From Nocardioides sp. dk884 (GTDB lineage: Bacteria; Actinomycetota; Actinomycetes; Propionibacteriales; Nocardioidaceae), in the NCBI RefSeq assembly GCF_009557055.1, contig NZ_CP045649.1, positions 2,269,501 to 2,333,500 on the forward strand: DNA of 64,000 bases, in the 5' to 3' direction. Each line of letters starts with the position of its first letter. Position 1 is the first letter of the stretch. Made by a program: the position numbers and the translations under genes. Under the pieces are notes generated by a model. It was not told where the DNA came from, made no database searches, and was given only the letters and a program-made list of their open reading frames with translations. Positions 31,607-40,237 of this stretch are shown in pieces.

Positions 31607-34285
31607 TCAGGCCCCGCTCACCGTCCGGGCGACGTCGGCGGCCACGACCCCCAGCGCCTCGTCGACGCGGCTGGTGTCGGTGCCACCGCCCTGGGCGACG
31701 TCGTCCTTGCCGCCGCCCTTGCCGCCGAGCAGCGGGCCGACCGCGCGGACCAGGCCGTTGGCGCTGAGCCCGCGCTCGCGGGCGGCCTCGTTGGTGGCCG
31801 CGACCACGGAGACCTTGCCGTCGGCCACGCCGATCACCACGACCACGGCCGGGCGTCCGGCGCCGAGCCGGCTGCGGATGTCCATGGCCAGGGTGCGGAC
31901 GTCGCCGCCCCCGGCGCCGTCGACGCGGTGCGCGACGACCGCGACACCGTCGACGTCCTGCGCACCGGCGGCGAGCTCGCCCGCCGCGGCGAGGATCTGG
32001 GACAGGCGGGCCTTCTCGACCTCCTTCTCGGCGCTCTTGAGGCGCTCGACGAGCTCGGAGACGCGGCCGACGAGGTCGTCGGGCTGGGCCTTGAGCAGGC
32101 CGGTGAGCTGGCCGACGACGTCGCGCTCGCGGGCGAGGTAGGCGAAGCCCTCCAGGCCGGTGAAGGCCTCGATGCGGCGGTTGCCCGAGCCGACCGAGGA
32201 CTCACCGGTCACCACGAGGGTGCCGATCTGGGAGGAGTGGTCGACGTGGGTGCCGCCGCAGAGCTCGCGCGACCAGGGGCCGCCGATCTCGACGACGCGA
32301 ACCTTGGTGTCGTCGTAGGTCTCGCCGAAGAGCGCGATCGCGCCCCACTCCTTGGCCTCGGCCAGGGTCATGTACTGCCAGCCGACCGGGAGGTCCGCAC
32401 GCAGCGCCTCGTTGGAGACCTGCTCGATGTCGCGCACCTGGGCCGGGGTGAGGCCCTGGGTCCAGCCGAAGTCGAGGCGCAGGTAGCCCGGGCGGTTGTA
32501 GGAGCCGGACTGCAGGGCGCTGGGGCCGAGCACCTGGCGCAGCGCGGCGTGCACGACGTGGGTGCCGGAGTGGGCCTGGCGCGCGCCGGTGCGCCACTCG
32601 GGGTCGACCTTGGCATGCAGGGCGCGCTCGGGGTCGAGCTCGCCCTCGAGCACGCGCACCTGGTGGACCACCAGACCGCGCACCGGGCGCTGCACGTCGA
32701 GCACCTCGAGCTTGCCGCCGTCGAACTCGATGACGCCGGCGTCGGCGGCCTGGCCGCCGGACTCGGCGTAGAACGGGGTGCGGTCGAGCACCAGCTCGCC
32801 GACCTCGCCCTCGGTGAGCGCGCCGGCGCGCTCACCGCCGCGCAGCACCGCGAGCGCGCGCGACTCGGTCTCGAGGGTCTCGTAGGCGAGCCACTCGGTC
32901 GGGCCGTGCGCGTCGAGGATGCCGCGGTAGACACCGGTGTCGGCGTGCTGGCCCTTCTTCGCGCGGGCGTCGGCCTTGGCCCGCTCGCGCTGCTCGGCCA
33001 TCAGGGCGCGGAAGCCGGACTCGTCGACCTGGAGACCGGCCTCGGAGGCCATCTCCAGGGTCAGGTCGATCGGGAAGCCGTAGGTGTCGTGCAGGGCGAA
33101 CGCCTTCGCGCCGGCCAGCGTGGTCGACCCGCTGCTGCGGACCTCCTGCGCGGCCTGGTCGAAGATCTGGGTGCCGGCCGCGAGCGTCTTGCGGAACGCG
33201 TCCTCCTCGGCGTACGCGACCCGCGAGATCCGCTCGAAGCCGCTCTCCAGCTCGGGGTAGGACACCTTCATCTTGCTCATGCTCACCGGCAGCAGCTCGG
33301 GAAGCGCCCGGTCCTCGAAGCCGAGCAGGCGCATCGAGCGGACCGCGCGACGCAGCAGGCGACGCAGCACGTAGCCGCGGCCCTCGTTGCCAGGGGTGAC
33401 GCCGTCGCCGATCAGCATCAGCGCGCTGCGCACGTGGTCGGCGACCACGCGGAAGCGGACGTCGTCCTGCTCGTCGGCGCCGTACGCGCGCCCGGTGAGC
33501 TCGCTGGCGCGCTGGATGACGGGGAAGACCTCGTCGATCTCGTACATGTTCTGCTTGCCCTGCAGCAGGTAGGCCACCCGCTCCAGGCCCATGCCGGTGT
33601 CGATGTTCTGCGCGGGCAGCGGGCCCTCGACGTCGAAGTCGTCCTTCGCGCGCACCGCGCTGAGCGACTCCTGCATGAAGACCAGGTTCCAGATCTCCAG
33701 GAACCGGTCCTCGTCGGCGTTCGGGCCGCCGTCGGGGCCGTACTCCGGGCCGCGGTCGACGTAGATCTCCGAGCACGGGCCACCGGGACCGGGCACCCCC
33801 ATGTTCCAGTAGTTGTCCTTGAGGCCGCGCTCCTGGATCCGCTCGTCGGGCAGACCCGCGACCTCGCGCCACAGCTGCTTGGCCTCGGTGTCGGAGGGCA
33901 GCACGGTGACCCAGATCTTCTCCGGGTCGAAGCCGAGGCCGCCGTCGGCGACGGAGCCGGTGATCAGCTCCCAGGCGAAGCGGATCGCGCCTTCCTTGAA
34001 GTAGTCGCCGAAGGAGAAGTTGCCGCACATCTGGAAGAACGTGCCGTGGCGGGTGGTCTTGCCGACCTCCTCGATGTCGAGGGTCCGCACGCACTTCTGC
34101 ACGCTCACCGCGCGGTCGTACGGCGCGGTCTCCTGGCCGAGGAAGTACGGCTTGAACGGCACCATGCCGGCGTTGACGAACAGCAGGTTGGGGTCGTCGA
34201 GCAGCAGCGAGGCGGACGGGACCACGGTGTGGGCGTGCCGCTCGAAGTGGGCGACGAACCGCCGTCGGATCTCCGCGGTCTCCAT
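31607..34285 (-). CDS. alaS: Alanyl-tRNA synthetase
   Basis: An 892-residue class II synthetase. The aminoacylation core includes GMVPFKPYFLGQ, RTLDIEEVGKTTRHGTFF, the LEIWNLVFMQ and NIDTGMGLERVAYLLQG motifs. The editing domain carries both zinc pieces, RQAHSGTHVVHAAL and LCGGTHVDHSSQIG. The C-Ala domain has a glycine-rich end (LLGGKGGGKDDVAQGGG). ATG 34285 begins METAEIRRRFVAHFE, the usual N-terminus; codons further upstream belong to the preceding gene, whose stop shares one base with this ATG. Full family length. Confidence 0.97.
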   Translation of the reverse strand: METAEIRRRFVAHFERHAHTVVPSASLLLDDPNLLFVNAGMVPFKPYFLGQETAPYDRAVSVQKCVRTLDIEEVGKTTRHGTFFQMCGNFSFGDYFKEGAIRFAWELITGSVADGGLGFDPEKIWVTVLPSDTEAKQLWREVAGLPDERIQERGLKDNYWNMGVPGPGGPCSEIYVDRGPEYGPDGGPNADEDRFLEIWNLVFMQESLSAVRAKDDFDVEGPLPAQNIDTGMGLERVAYLLQGKQNMYEIDEVFPVIQRASELTGRAYGADEQDDVRFRVVADHVRSALMLIGDGVTPGNEGRGYVLRRLLRRAVRSMRLLGFEDRALPELLPVSMSKMKVSYPELESGFERISRVAYAEEDAFRKTLAAGTQIFDQAAQEVRSSGSTTLAGAKAFALHDTYGFPIDLTLEMASEAGLQVDESGFRALMAEQRERAKADARAKKGQHADTGVYRGILDAHGPTEWLAYETLETESRALAVLRGGERAGALTEGEVGELVLDRTPFYAESGGQAADAGVIEFDGGKLEVLDVQRPVRGLVVHQVRVLEGELDPERALHAKVDPEWRTGARQAHSGTHVVHAALRQVLGPSALQSGSYNRPGYLRLDFGWTQGLTPAQVRDIEQVSNEALRADLPVGWQYMTLAEAKEWGAIALFGETYDDTKVRVVEIGGPWSRELCGGTHVDHSSQIGTLVVTGESSVGSGNRRIEAFTGLEGFAYLARERDVVGQLTGLLKAQPDDLVGRVSELVERLKSAEKEVEKARLSQILAAAGELAAGAQDVDGVAVVAHRVDGAGGGDVRTLAMDIRSRLGAGRPAVVVVIGVADGKVSVVAATNEAARERGLSANGLVRAVGPLLGGKGGGKDDVAQGGGTDTSRVDEALGVVAADVARTVSGA

Positions 34286-34608
34286 CAGGGGGTGCCTCTC
34301 TCTAGCTCTGCTGTCTCGGGACGGGTGTCCAGGGATTGGGGTGTCGGTGCGGCCGGCTGGGCGCTCGGACGGGGAGGGGCCAGCGCGCGCGGGCCGGTGT
34401 CGGTCAGGCCGAGCCGCTCCCGGACGACGGGCTCGGCCTCGGCGGCGCCCTGCGCGACCTCCTGGCGCAGCAGGCGCGCCCCGGCCACCAGACCGTTGAC
34501 GCGGTCGCGCATGCCGTCGGGGCTCAGCGCCTCGGCGGCGCGGCGCCCGCGCACCGCGGCGTACAGACCCGCGCCGGCGCCGGCGACGAACCACAGGCCG
34601 CGACTCAC
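34285..34608 (-). CDS. Small membrane-anchored protein (DUF6167-like)
   Basis: A 107-residue protein: a short hydrophobic N-terminus (SRGLWFVAGAGAGLYAAV), a basic patch RGRRAAEA, an amphipathic helix (GMRDRVNGLVAGARLLRQEV) and a proline-rich disordered tail. The position directly before alaS and the helix pattern suggest the uncharacterised DUF6167 family of actinobacteria. It overlaps the upstream gene by 4 bp and alaS by one base, so it is co-translated with the synthetase. Function unknown. Confidence 0.75.
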   Translation of the reverse strand: MSRGLWFVAGAGAGLYAAVRGRRAAEALSPDGMRDRVNGLVAGARLLRQEVAQGAAEAEPVVRERLGLTDTGPRALAPPRPSAQPAAPTPQSLDTRPETAELERGTP

Positions 34609-35156
34609 GAGGCTACCTCGACGTCGTCGGCCTGGTCGGCGAGCGCGGCGCGTTGGTGGGCGCGATAGAACGCGATCGCCTCGCGGGCCTCGACGCGGCG
34701 CTGCTTGCGCGAGCGCTTGACCTCGCGCTTGTACTCGAAGCGGATCCGGTTGCGTGTCTCGGGCGCCAGTGCGCGGCGTACGCCGGCGGCCAGCGTCGCG
34801 CCGCGTACGACGCTCTCGCGCAGCACCAGGTCGGCGAACATCCGGGCGGGCACCGTCGGCGCGGGCTGGATCCGCTCGACCGCCGTCCCGTCACCCGCGT
34901 CCCCGGCCGGCTCGTCACCGAGCCGGGTGATCACGAACTCGTGGTCGTCGCGGGTGACGTGCTGCGGCGCGGCCGCGCGGGCCAGGGCCTCGACCTCGGC
35001 GCGCAGCGCCTCGGTCTCGGCGCGCGCCGCTGCCAGGTCTGCCGCCGTGCGCCGGCGCCCCCGCACGAGGGTGAGGAGCAGACCGACGAGCAGCACCACG
35101 ACCACGACGACCATGGCCACGACGGCCCCGGCCGGGGCGTTCCACTGCTCAGTCAC
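34605..35156 (-). CDS. Single-span membrane protein with coiled coil, unknown function
   Basis: A 183-residue protein with one N-terminal helix (VVAMVVVVVVLLVGLLLTLV, about residues 12-31), a coiled coil (AADLAAARAETEALRAEVEA), an acidic linker and a highly basic C-terminal third (FEYKREVKRSRKQRRVEARE). The basic end faces the cytoplasm if the short N-terminus is outside, so it could bind nucleic acid or ribosomes near the membrane (inference). It lies between rarA and the small alaS-linked gene and is probably transcribed with them. Confidence 0.75.
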   Translation of the reverse strand: MTEQWNAPAGAVVAMVVVVVVLLVGLLLTLVRGRRRTAADLAAARAETEALRAEVEALARAAAPQHVTRDDHEFVITRLGDEPAGDAGDGTAVERIQPAPTVPARMFADLVLRESVVRGATLAAGVRRALAPETRNRIRFEYKREVKRSRKQRRVEAREAIAFYRAHQRAALADQADDVEVAS

Positions 35157-35191
35157 AGTGGAGGACCCTATCGCGCACGGACTCGCGTGCT

Positions 35192-36583
35192 TCAGCCACG
35201 GTGCCTGCCCCGGATCATCCGCCGCACCCGCTCCCAGCGCTCCTTGATCGGCCCCTCGGCACCCAGCGCGGTCGGGCGGTAGTACGCCGCGTCCGCGACC
35301 ACGTCGGGGGCGTACTGCTGCTCGGCAATGCCGTACGGCTCGTCGTGGCTGTACTTGTAGCCCTTGCCGTGCCCGAGGTCCTTGGCGCCGCCGTAGTGGG
35401 CGTCGCGCAGGTGCGCGGGCACCGGTCCGACCTTGCCGGCCTTGACGTCGGCGATCGCCTCGAAGACCGCGGTCGTGACCGCGTTGGACTTCGGCGCCAC
35501 CGCCAGCGCGATGGTGGCGTGCGCGAGGGTGAGCTGGGCCTCGGGCATCCCGATCAGCTGCACGGTCTGGGCCGCCGCGACCGCCGTCTGCAGGGCCTGG
35601 GGATCGGCGAGACCGATGTCCTCCGAGGCCAGGATCAGCAACCGTCGGGCGATGAACCGCGGGTCCTCCCCCGCCACGATCATCCGGGCGAGGTAGTGCA
35701 GCGCGGCGTCGGCGTCCGAGCCGCGCACCGACTTGATGAACGCGCTGGTGACGTCGTAGTGCTGGTCGCCCTGCCGGTCGTAGCGCACCGCCGCCTGGTC
35801 CACCGCCAGCTCCGCGGTGGCGAGATCGACCACGATCGGCTCGCCGGAGCCGTTGGAGCCGTTGGTCGAGCGAGTCGAGACCGCTGCCCGGGTCGCCGCC
35901 TCGAGGTAGGTCAGCGACCGGCGCGCGTCACCGCCGGCGAGACGCACCAGGTGCTCGAGCGCGTCGTCCTCGAGGACGAAGCGGCCGGCGAGCCCTCGCT
36001 CGTCGGCGAGCGCCTGGCGCATGACCGCGCGGATGTCGTCGTCGGTCAGCGACTCCAGGCGCAGCAGCAGGCTGCGCGAGAGCAACGGCGAGATCACCGA
36101 GAAGAACGGGTTCTCCGTCGTCGCGGCCACCAGGGTGACCCACCGGTTCTCCACGCCCGGCAGCAGCGCGTCCTGCTGGGCCTTGCTGAACCGGTGCACC
36201 TCGTCGACGAACAGCACCGTCTCCCGGCCGGTCGCGACCAGCTCGGCGCGCGCCGAGTCGATGGCCGCGCGGACCTCCTTGACCCCGGCCGAGACCGCGG
36301 AGACCTCCACGAACCGGCGGTCGGTCTGCTGGCTGACGATCGACGCAATCGTGGTCTTGCCGGTGCCGGGCGGGCCCCACAGCAGCAGCGCCATCGACTG
36401 CTCGTTCTCGATCAGCTGCCGCAGCGGCGCCCCGGGGGCACGCAGCTGCTCCTGGCCGACCAGCTCGTCGAGGGTGCGCGGGCGCATCCGCACCGCGAGC
36501 GGAGCGGAGGCGTGGGTGTTCGCCGTCAGCGATCCCCCACCGGTGGGCCCGCCGGAGCGGGGCACGTCGAAGAGGCCGTCCAC
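35192..36583 (-). CDS. rarA: Replication-associated recombination protein A (RarA/MgsA AAA+ ATPase)
   Basis: A 463-residue AAA+ ATPase of the clamp-loader type acting at stalled replication forks. Walker A is [14 protein letters not shown], Walker [21 protein letters not shown], sensor 1 [12 protein letters not shown] and sensor 2 [14 protein letters not shown]. The C-terminal tetramerisation part has [21 protein letters not shown] and [17 protein letters not shown] 15-residue stretch at about 233-247 ([15 protein letters not shown]) looks inserted: its DNA resembles the dispersed A-type repeat and it falls in a surface linker. It is followed downstream by a terminator shared with dppF. Confidence 0.94.
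   Translation of the reverse strand: MDGLFDVPRSGGPTGGGSLTANTHASAPLAVRMRPRTLDELVGQEQLRAPGAPLRQLIENEQSMALLLWGPPGTGKTTIASIVSQQTDRRFVEVSAVSAGVKEVRAAIDSARAELVATGRETVLFVDEVHRFSKAQQDALLPGVENRWVTLVAATTENPFFSVISPLLSRSLLLRLESLTDDDIRAVMRQALADERGLAGRFVLEDDALEHLVRLAGGDARRSLTYLEAATRAAVSTRSTNGSNGSGEPIVVDLATAELAVDQAAVRYDRQGDQHYDVTSAFIKSVRGSDADAALHYLARMIVAGEDPRFIARRLLILASEDIGLADPQALQTAVAAAQTVQLIGMPEAQLTLAHATIALAVAPKSNAVTTAVFEAIADVKAGKVGPVPAHLRDAHYGGAKDLGHGKGYKYSHDEPYGIAEQQYAPDVVADAAYYRPTALGAEGPIKERWERVRRMIRGRHRG
35853..35882. repeat. A-type repeat-like segment inside the rarA reading frame
   Basis: The stretch GGTCGAGCGAGTCGAGACC at 35864-35882 shares CGAGTCGAGACC with the A units at 11041-11055. It is read in frame on the minus strand as VSTRSTN within a Ser/Gly/Asn-rich linker of RarA. 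The reading frame is intact. Confidence 0.6.
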
Positions 36584-36605
36584 GTCACGAGCCTACGCAC
36601 CGAGG

Positions 36606-36630
36606 CGGGGGCGTACGTCGTACGCCCCCG
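36606..36630. terminator. 12-bp stem hairpin between rarA and the dpp operon
   Basis: CGGGGGCGTACG (36606-36617) and CGTACGCCCCCG (36619-36630) are perfectly complementary. It lies 13 bases after the dppF stop and before rarA on the same strand, so it should end the dpp transcript. Confidence 0.75.
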
Positions 36631-36642
36631 CGTCGCGGTGGG

Positions 36643-37902
36643 TCAGGCGCCCACCATCGTGCGGCGCTCGACGTCGAACCAGTGCTGGTTGAAGCCCGGG
36701 CCGGTACCCAGGTCCGCCACGGGGGTGGCCCCGGGCTCCGGGTTGCCCTGGTTGTCGACGCCCAGCAGGCCGGCCGTCGACGGGGTCGTCGGCGCCTGCC
36801 CGAGCGGAGCCGGGAAGTGGCAGGCGACCTTGTGGCGCGGACCGATCTGCAGCAGCGGCGGCTCGACCTTGGCGCAGATCTCCTGCGCCAGGTGGCAGCG
36901 GGTCCGGAACCGGCAGCCCGAGGGCGGGTTGATCGGCGAGGGGACGTCGCCCTGCAGGCGGATCCGCTCGCGACGACCGCCGATCGCGGCCTGCTTCACG
37001 TCCGGCACCGCGGAGAGCAGCGCCTGGGTGTAGGGGTGGTGCGGGCGGGAGTAGAGCGTCTCGCGATCCGCGATCTCGACGATCTTGCCGAGGTACATCA
37101 CCGCGACCTCGGGGCAGAAGTGCCGGACCACCGCCAGGTCGTGGGCGATGAAGAGGAACGCGATGTTGAACTCGCGCTGCAGGTCCTGGAGCAGGTTGAC
37201 GACCTGCGCCTGGATCGACACGTCGAGGGCCGACACCGGCTCGTCCGCGACGAGCACCTTGGGGTTCAGGGTCAGCGCACGGGCGATGCCGATGCGCTGG
37301 CGCTGGCCGCCGGAGAACTCGTTGGGGTAGCGGTTGTAGTGCTCGGGGTTGAGGCCGACGACCTCGAGCAGCTCCTTGACCCGGTCCTTGATCTGGTTCT
37401 TCGGCACGATGTTGTGCACCGCGAGCGGCGCACCGACGATCGCGCCGACCGTGTGGCGCGGGTTCAGCGAGGTGTAGGGGTCCTGGAAGATCATCTGCAC
37501 GTTGCGGCGCAGCGGCTTCAACGAGCGGTTGGACAGCTGGGCGATGTCCTGGCCCTCGAAGTTGATCGCGCCGCCGGTCGGCTTGTAGAGCCGCGTGATG
37601 AGTCGTCCGGTGGTGGACTTGCCGCACCCGGACTCCCCCACCAGGCCGAGCGCGCCGCCCTCGGGCACCTGGAAGGAGATGCCGTCGACGGCCTGCACGT
37701 GGCCGACGGTGCGGCGCACCAGGCCCGAGGACTTCACCGGGAACCACATGCGCAGGTCGTCGACCTCGAGCACCGGACGCGCCGTGGCGTCCAGGGGCGT
37801 GGCGCTGTGACCGTGGGCGGCCGCCTCGGCGAAGGTCTCGGACCGGGGACGCTCGGCCTCGAGGATCGGGTCGGACACCGCAGGGGTCTTGTCGTCGGAC
37901 AT
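36643..37902 (-). CDS. dppF: Oligopeptide/dipeptide ABC transporter ATPase, DppF/OppF type
   Basis: A 419-residue ATPase that powers peptide uptake. Walker A GESGCGKSTT, signature FSGGQRQRIGIARAL, Walker B VLVADEPVSALD, and the C-terminal oligo-HPY region with INPPSGCRFRTRCHLA, whose cysteine cluster is the place where related transporters bind an Fe-S cluster. An N-terminal extension of about 45 residues and a C-terminal tail of 60 residues are longer than usual. The ATG shares one base with the dppD stop. It is the last gene of the operon. Confidence 0.94.
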   Translation of the reverse strand: MSDDKTPAVSDPILEAERPRSETFAEAAAHGHSATPLDATARPVLEVDDLRMWFPVKSSGLVRRTVGHVQAVDGISFQVPEGGALGLVGESGCGKSTTGRLITRLYKPTGGAINFEGQDIAQLSNRSLKPLRRNVQMIFQDPYTSLNPRHTVGAIVGAPLAVHNIVPKNQIKDRVKELLEVVGLNPEHYNRYPNEFSGGQRQRIGIARALTLNPKVLVADEPVSALDVSIQAQVVNLLQDLQREFNIAFLFIAHDLAVVRHFCPEVAVMYLGKIVEIADRETLYSRPHHPYTQALLSAVPDVKQAAIGGRRERIRLQGDVPSPINPPSGCRFRTRCHLAQEICAKVEPPLLQIGPRHKVACHFPAPLGQAPTTPSTAGLLGVDNQGNPEPGATPVADLGTGPGFNQHWFDVERRTMVGA

Positions 37903-39008
37903 CAGTTCTCCTCGACCAGTTCAGGGGCGATCTCCGGCAGGACCTCCTGCTGGTAGATCGCTTCGGGGTCGGCCAGGTGGCAGCGCTTGAGGTGGCCTAC
38001 GCCGATGGTCGCGGGCAGCAGGGCGGGCATCTCGGTGCGGCACAGGTCGCCGGGCACCTTGTCGCGGTGGGTGCACCGCGGGTGGAAGGCACAGCCCGAG
38101 GGCGGGTTCACCAGGCTCGGCGGGTTCCCCGGGATCGGGATCAGCCGCGCGTCGGTGTCGGCCGTGACGTCGGGGACGCTGGAGAGCAGGCCCCACGTGT
38201 AGGGCATCTCCGGGTGGGTGAGCAGCTGCTTGGTCGTGCCGTGCTCGACCGCGCGACCGGCGTACATCACCAGCACCTCGTCAGCCATCTCGGCGATCAC
38301 GCCGAGGTCGTGGGTGATGATGATGACCGCGGAGTTGAACTCGGCCTGCAGCTCCTGGAGCAGGTCCAGGATCTGTGCCTGCACCGTCACGTCGAGCGCG
38401 GTGGTCGGCTCGTCGGCGATCAGCAGCGACGGGTCGTTGATCAGGCCCATCGCGATCATCGCGCGCTGCCGCATGCCGCCGGAGAACTGGTGGGGGTAGT
38501 CGTCGACGCGGCTGTCGGGCTGCGGGATGCCGACCCGGTCGAGCATCTCGATCGCCTTGCGGCGTGCGTCGCGCTTGGAGGCCGACGGGTGGTGGGCGCG
38601 GTAGGCCTCCGCCAGCTGGGCGCCGACCTTGTAGAAGGGGTGCAGCGCGGCGAGGGCGTCCTGGAAGATCATCGAGACCTGGTTGCCGCGCAGCGAGCGC
38701 ATGGTCGACTCGGACGCGCCGACGATCTCCTGCCCGCCCACCTTGATCGAGCCGGTGATCTCGGAGCGCTTGGCGTCGTGCAGGCCCAGGACCGCGAGGC
38801 TGGACACGGACTTGCCGGAGCCGGACTCACCGACGATGCCGAGGGTCTGGCCGCGCCGGACGCTGTAGCTGAGGCCGCTGACCGCGGTGATCTGCCCTTC
38901 CTCGGTCGGGAACTTGACCGTCAGGTCGTCGACGACCAGGAACGGATCGGACGTGCTCACGCGGGACTCCGTCTCGGAGGTGGACTGGGGGGTCGGGATG
39001 TGGCTCAC
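37902..39008 (-). CDS. dppD: Oligopeptide/dipeptide ABC transporter ATPase, DppD/OppD type
   Basis: A 368-residue partner ATPase. Walker A is GESGSGKSVS, signature FSGGMRQRAMIAMGL, Walker B LLIADEPTTALDVTVQAQI, switch His ITHDLGVIAEMADE, and the oligo-HPY end with LVNPPSGCAFHPRCTHRDKV. OppD-type proteins have Ser in place of the second Thr of the P-loop, as here. The GTG at 39008 forms a GTGA overlap with the dppB stop. It dimerises with DppF beneath the two permeases (established for the family). Confidence 0.94.
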   Translation of the reverse strand: MSHIPTPQSTSETESRVSTSDPFLVVDDLTVKFPTEEGQITAVSGLSYSVRRGQTLGIVGESGSGKSVSSLAVLGLHDAKRSEITGSIKVGGQEIVGASESTMRSLRGNQVSMIFQDALAALHPFYKVGAQLAEAYRAHHPSASKRDARRKAIEMLDRVGIPQPDSRVDDYPHQFSGGMRQRAMIAMGLINDPSLLIADEPTTALDVTVQAQILDLLQELQAEFNSAVIIITHDLGVIAEMADEVLVMYAGRAVEHGTTKQLLTHPEMPYTWGLLSSVPDVTADTDARLIPIPGNPPSLVNPPSGCAFHPRCTHRDKVPGDLCRTEMPALLPATIGVGHLKRCHLADPEAIYQQEVLPEIAPELVEEN

Positions 39009-40012
39009 GACAGCCTCACCCGCGGGTCGAGGGCGCTGTAGACGAGGTCGACGAGCAGGTTGCACACGACCATCACCACGGCGCCGAACAGCGCGGTCGC
39101 CTGGACGACCGGGAGGTCCTTGTCACCGACGGCCCTCAGGGCCCAGAAGCCGATGCCCTGGATGTCGAAGATCTGCTCGGTGAAGATCGTGCCCACAAGC
39201 AGCGTGCCCAGGTCGATGCCGAAGATCGTCACGATCGGCACCAGCGCGGCGCGCAGGCCGTGGCGGTACACCACGGCGCGGGTGGGCAGGCCCTTCGCCC
39301 GCGCGGTACGGATGTAGTCCTCGCTCAGCGCCTCGATCATCGAGCCCCGCGCGAATCGGGTGTACTGCGTCGAGCCGAAGATGCCCAGCGCCAGCCACGG
39401 CAGCAACAGCCCGCCGGCCCACTTGGCGGGGTTCTCGCTCAGCGGCACGTAGCCGGTGTCGCTCAGTCCGGGGACCTGCCAGATGAGCGTGACGTAGAGC
39501 CACAGCATCAGCGCGAACAGGTAGTACGGCACCGAGCTGATGACGAGGAAGGTCGAGACGAGCACCTTGTCGGTCAGGGAGCCTCGCCGTCGCGCTGCGG
39601 CGATGCCGATGGGCACGCCGAAGATGACGTAGAGGGCGGCGCCGCCGAACGCGACCGACACGGTCGCGGGCAGCCGGTCCTTCATCTCGCCCCAGACCGG
39701 GCGGTCGGTGGCGTAGGAGAAGCCGAAGCAGGGGGCGGGGCACTCCTGGGTGCGCCCGGCGATCGTGATGTCACGGCCGGCCACGATCCCCTTCATGAAC
39801 TTGAGGTACTCGGTGTGGATGGGATTGTTGTAGCCCATCGACTCGGTGTAGGCCTCCAGCCGCTCGGGCGTGCAGCGCTGGCTGGTCTCGAGGTTGCACA
39901 GCGGTCGTGCCGGCTCCTCGGGCCCGTACCAGAACAGGGCGAAGATCGACATCGAGACGAGGATGACGACGAAGAACCCTGCGATCAGACGCTTCACCAC
40001 ATAGGCGAACAT
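39005..40012 (-). CDS. dppB: Peptide ABC transporter permease, DppB type
   Basis: A 335-residue permease with six predicted helices. The first helix (IAGFFVVILVSMSIFALFW) is followed by a long outside loop with three cysteines (PLCNLETSQRC and QECPAPC) that may be disulfide-linked. The ABC coupling motif is YIRTARAKGLPTRAVVYRHG (EAA loop). The ATG at 40012 has AGGAG upstream; earlier in-frame codons run into a stem-loop. It lies 225 bp after the binding-protein gene and overlaps dppD by 4 bp. Confidence 0.94.
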   Translation of the reverse strand: MFAYVVKRLIAGFFVVILVSMSIFALFWYGPEEPARPLCNLETSQRCTPERLEAYTESMGYNNPIHTEYLKFMKGIVAGRDITIAGRTQECPAPCFGFSYATDRPVWGEMKDRLPATVSVAFGGAALYVIFGVPIGIAAARRRGSLTDKVLVSTFLVISSVPYYLFALMLWLYVTLIWQVPGLSDTGYVPLSENPAKWAGGLLLPWLALGIFGSTQYTRFARGSMIEALSEDYIRTARAKGLPTRAVVYRHGLRAALVPIVTIFGIDLGTLLVGTIFTEQIFDIQGIGFWALRAVGDKDLPVVQATALFGAVVMVVCNLLVDLVYSALDPRVRLS

Positions 40013-40109
40013 CGCAGCACCATCTCCTGATTCTGGTGGTTCGTCGCACGGGGAGGTCCGGGTCTCGGACCCCGCTCGGCAGCACGACGGTTGTGAGGCG
40101 GGCACGGGT

Positions 40110-40155
40110 GTCGGGTGGGGGCTCCGGCCTTGCGGCCCAGAGTCCCCCACCCGAC
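40110..40155 (-). terminator. Stem-loop between dppA and dppB: attenuator or mRNA stabiliser
   Basis: GTCGGGTGGGGG (40110-40121) pairs with CCCCCACCCGAC (40144-40155), with GGCC/GGCC inside. It lies 83 bases after the dppA stop and about 98 before dppB. Such hairpins after a binding-protein gene commonly leave its mRNA more abundant than the permease mRNA; no T-run is seen on the minus strand. Confidence 0.6.
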
Positions 40156-40237
40156 GGGGTCTTGCAATCTTGCTCGGTGTGCTCAGGACGTCACATGGAC
40201 GTGACGCTCTGCACTCAGCACCTCATGAGGCGAAGCC

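Noticed and set aside
30968..34720. 1250-codon open frame on the plus strand opposite mltG, ruvX and alaS
   Set aside because: Antisense shadow of conserved genes with no recognisable domain.
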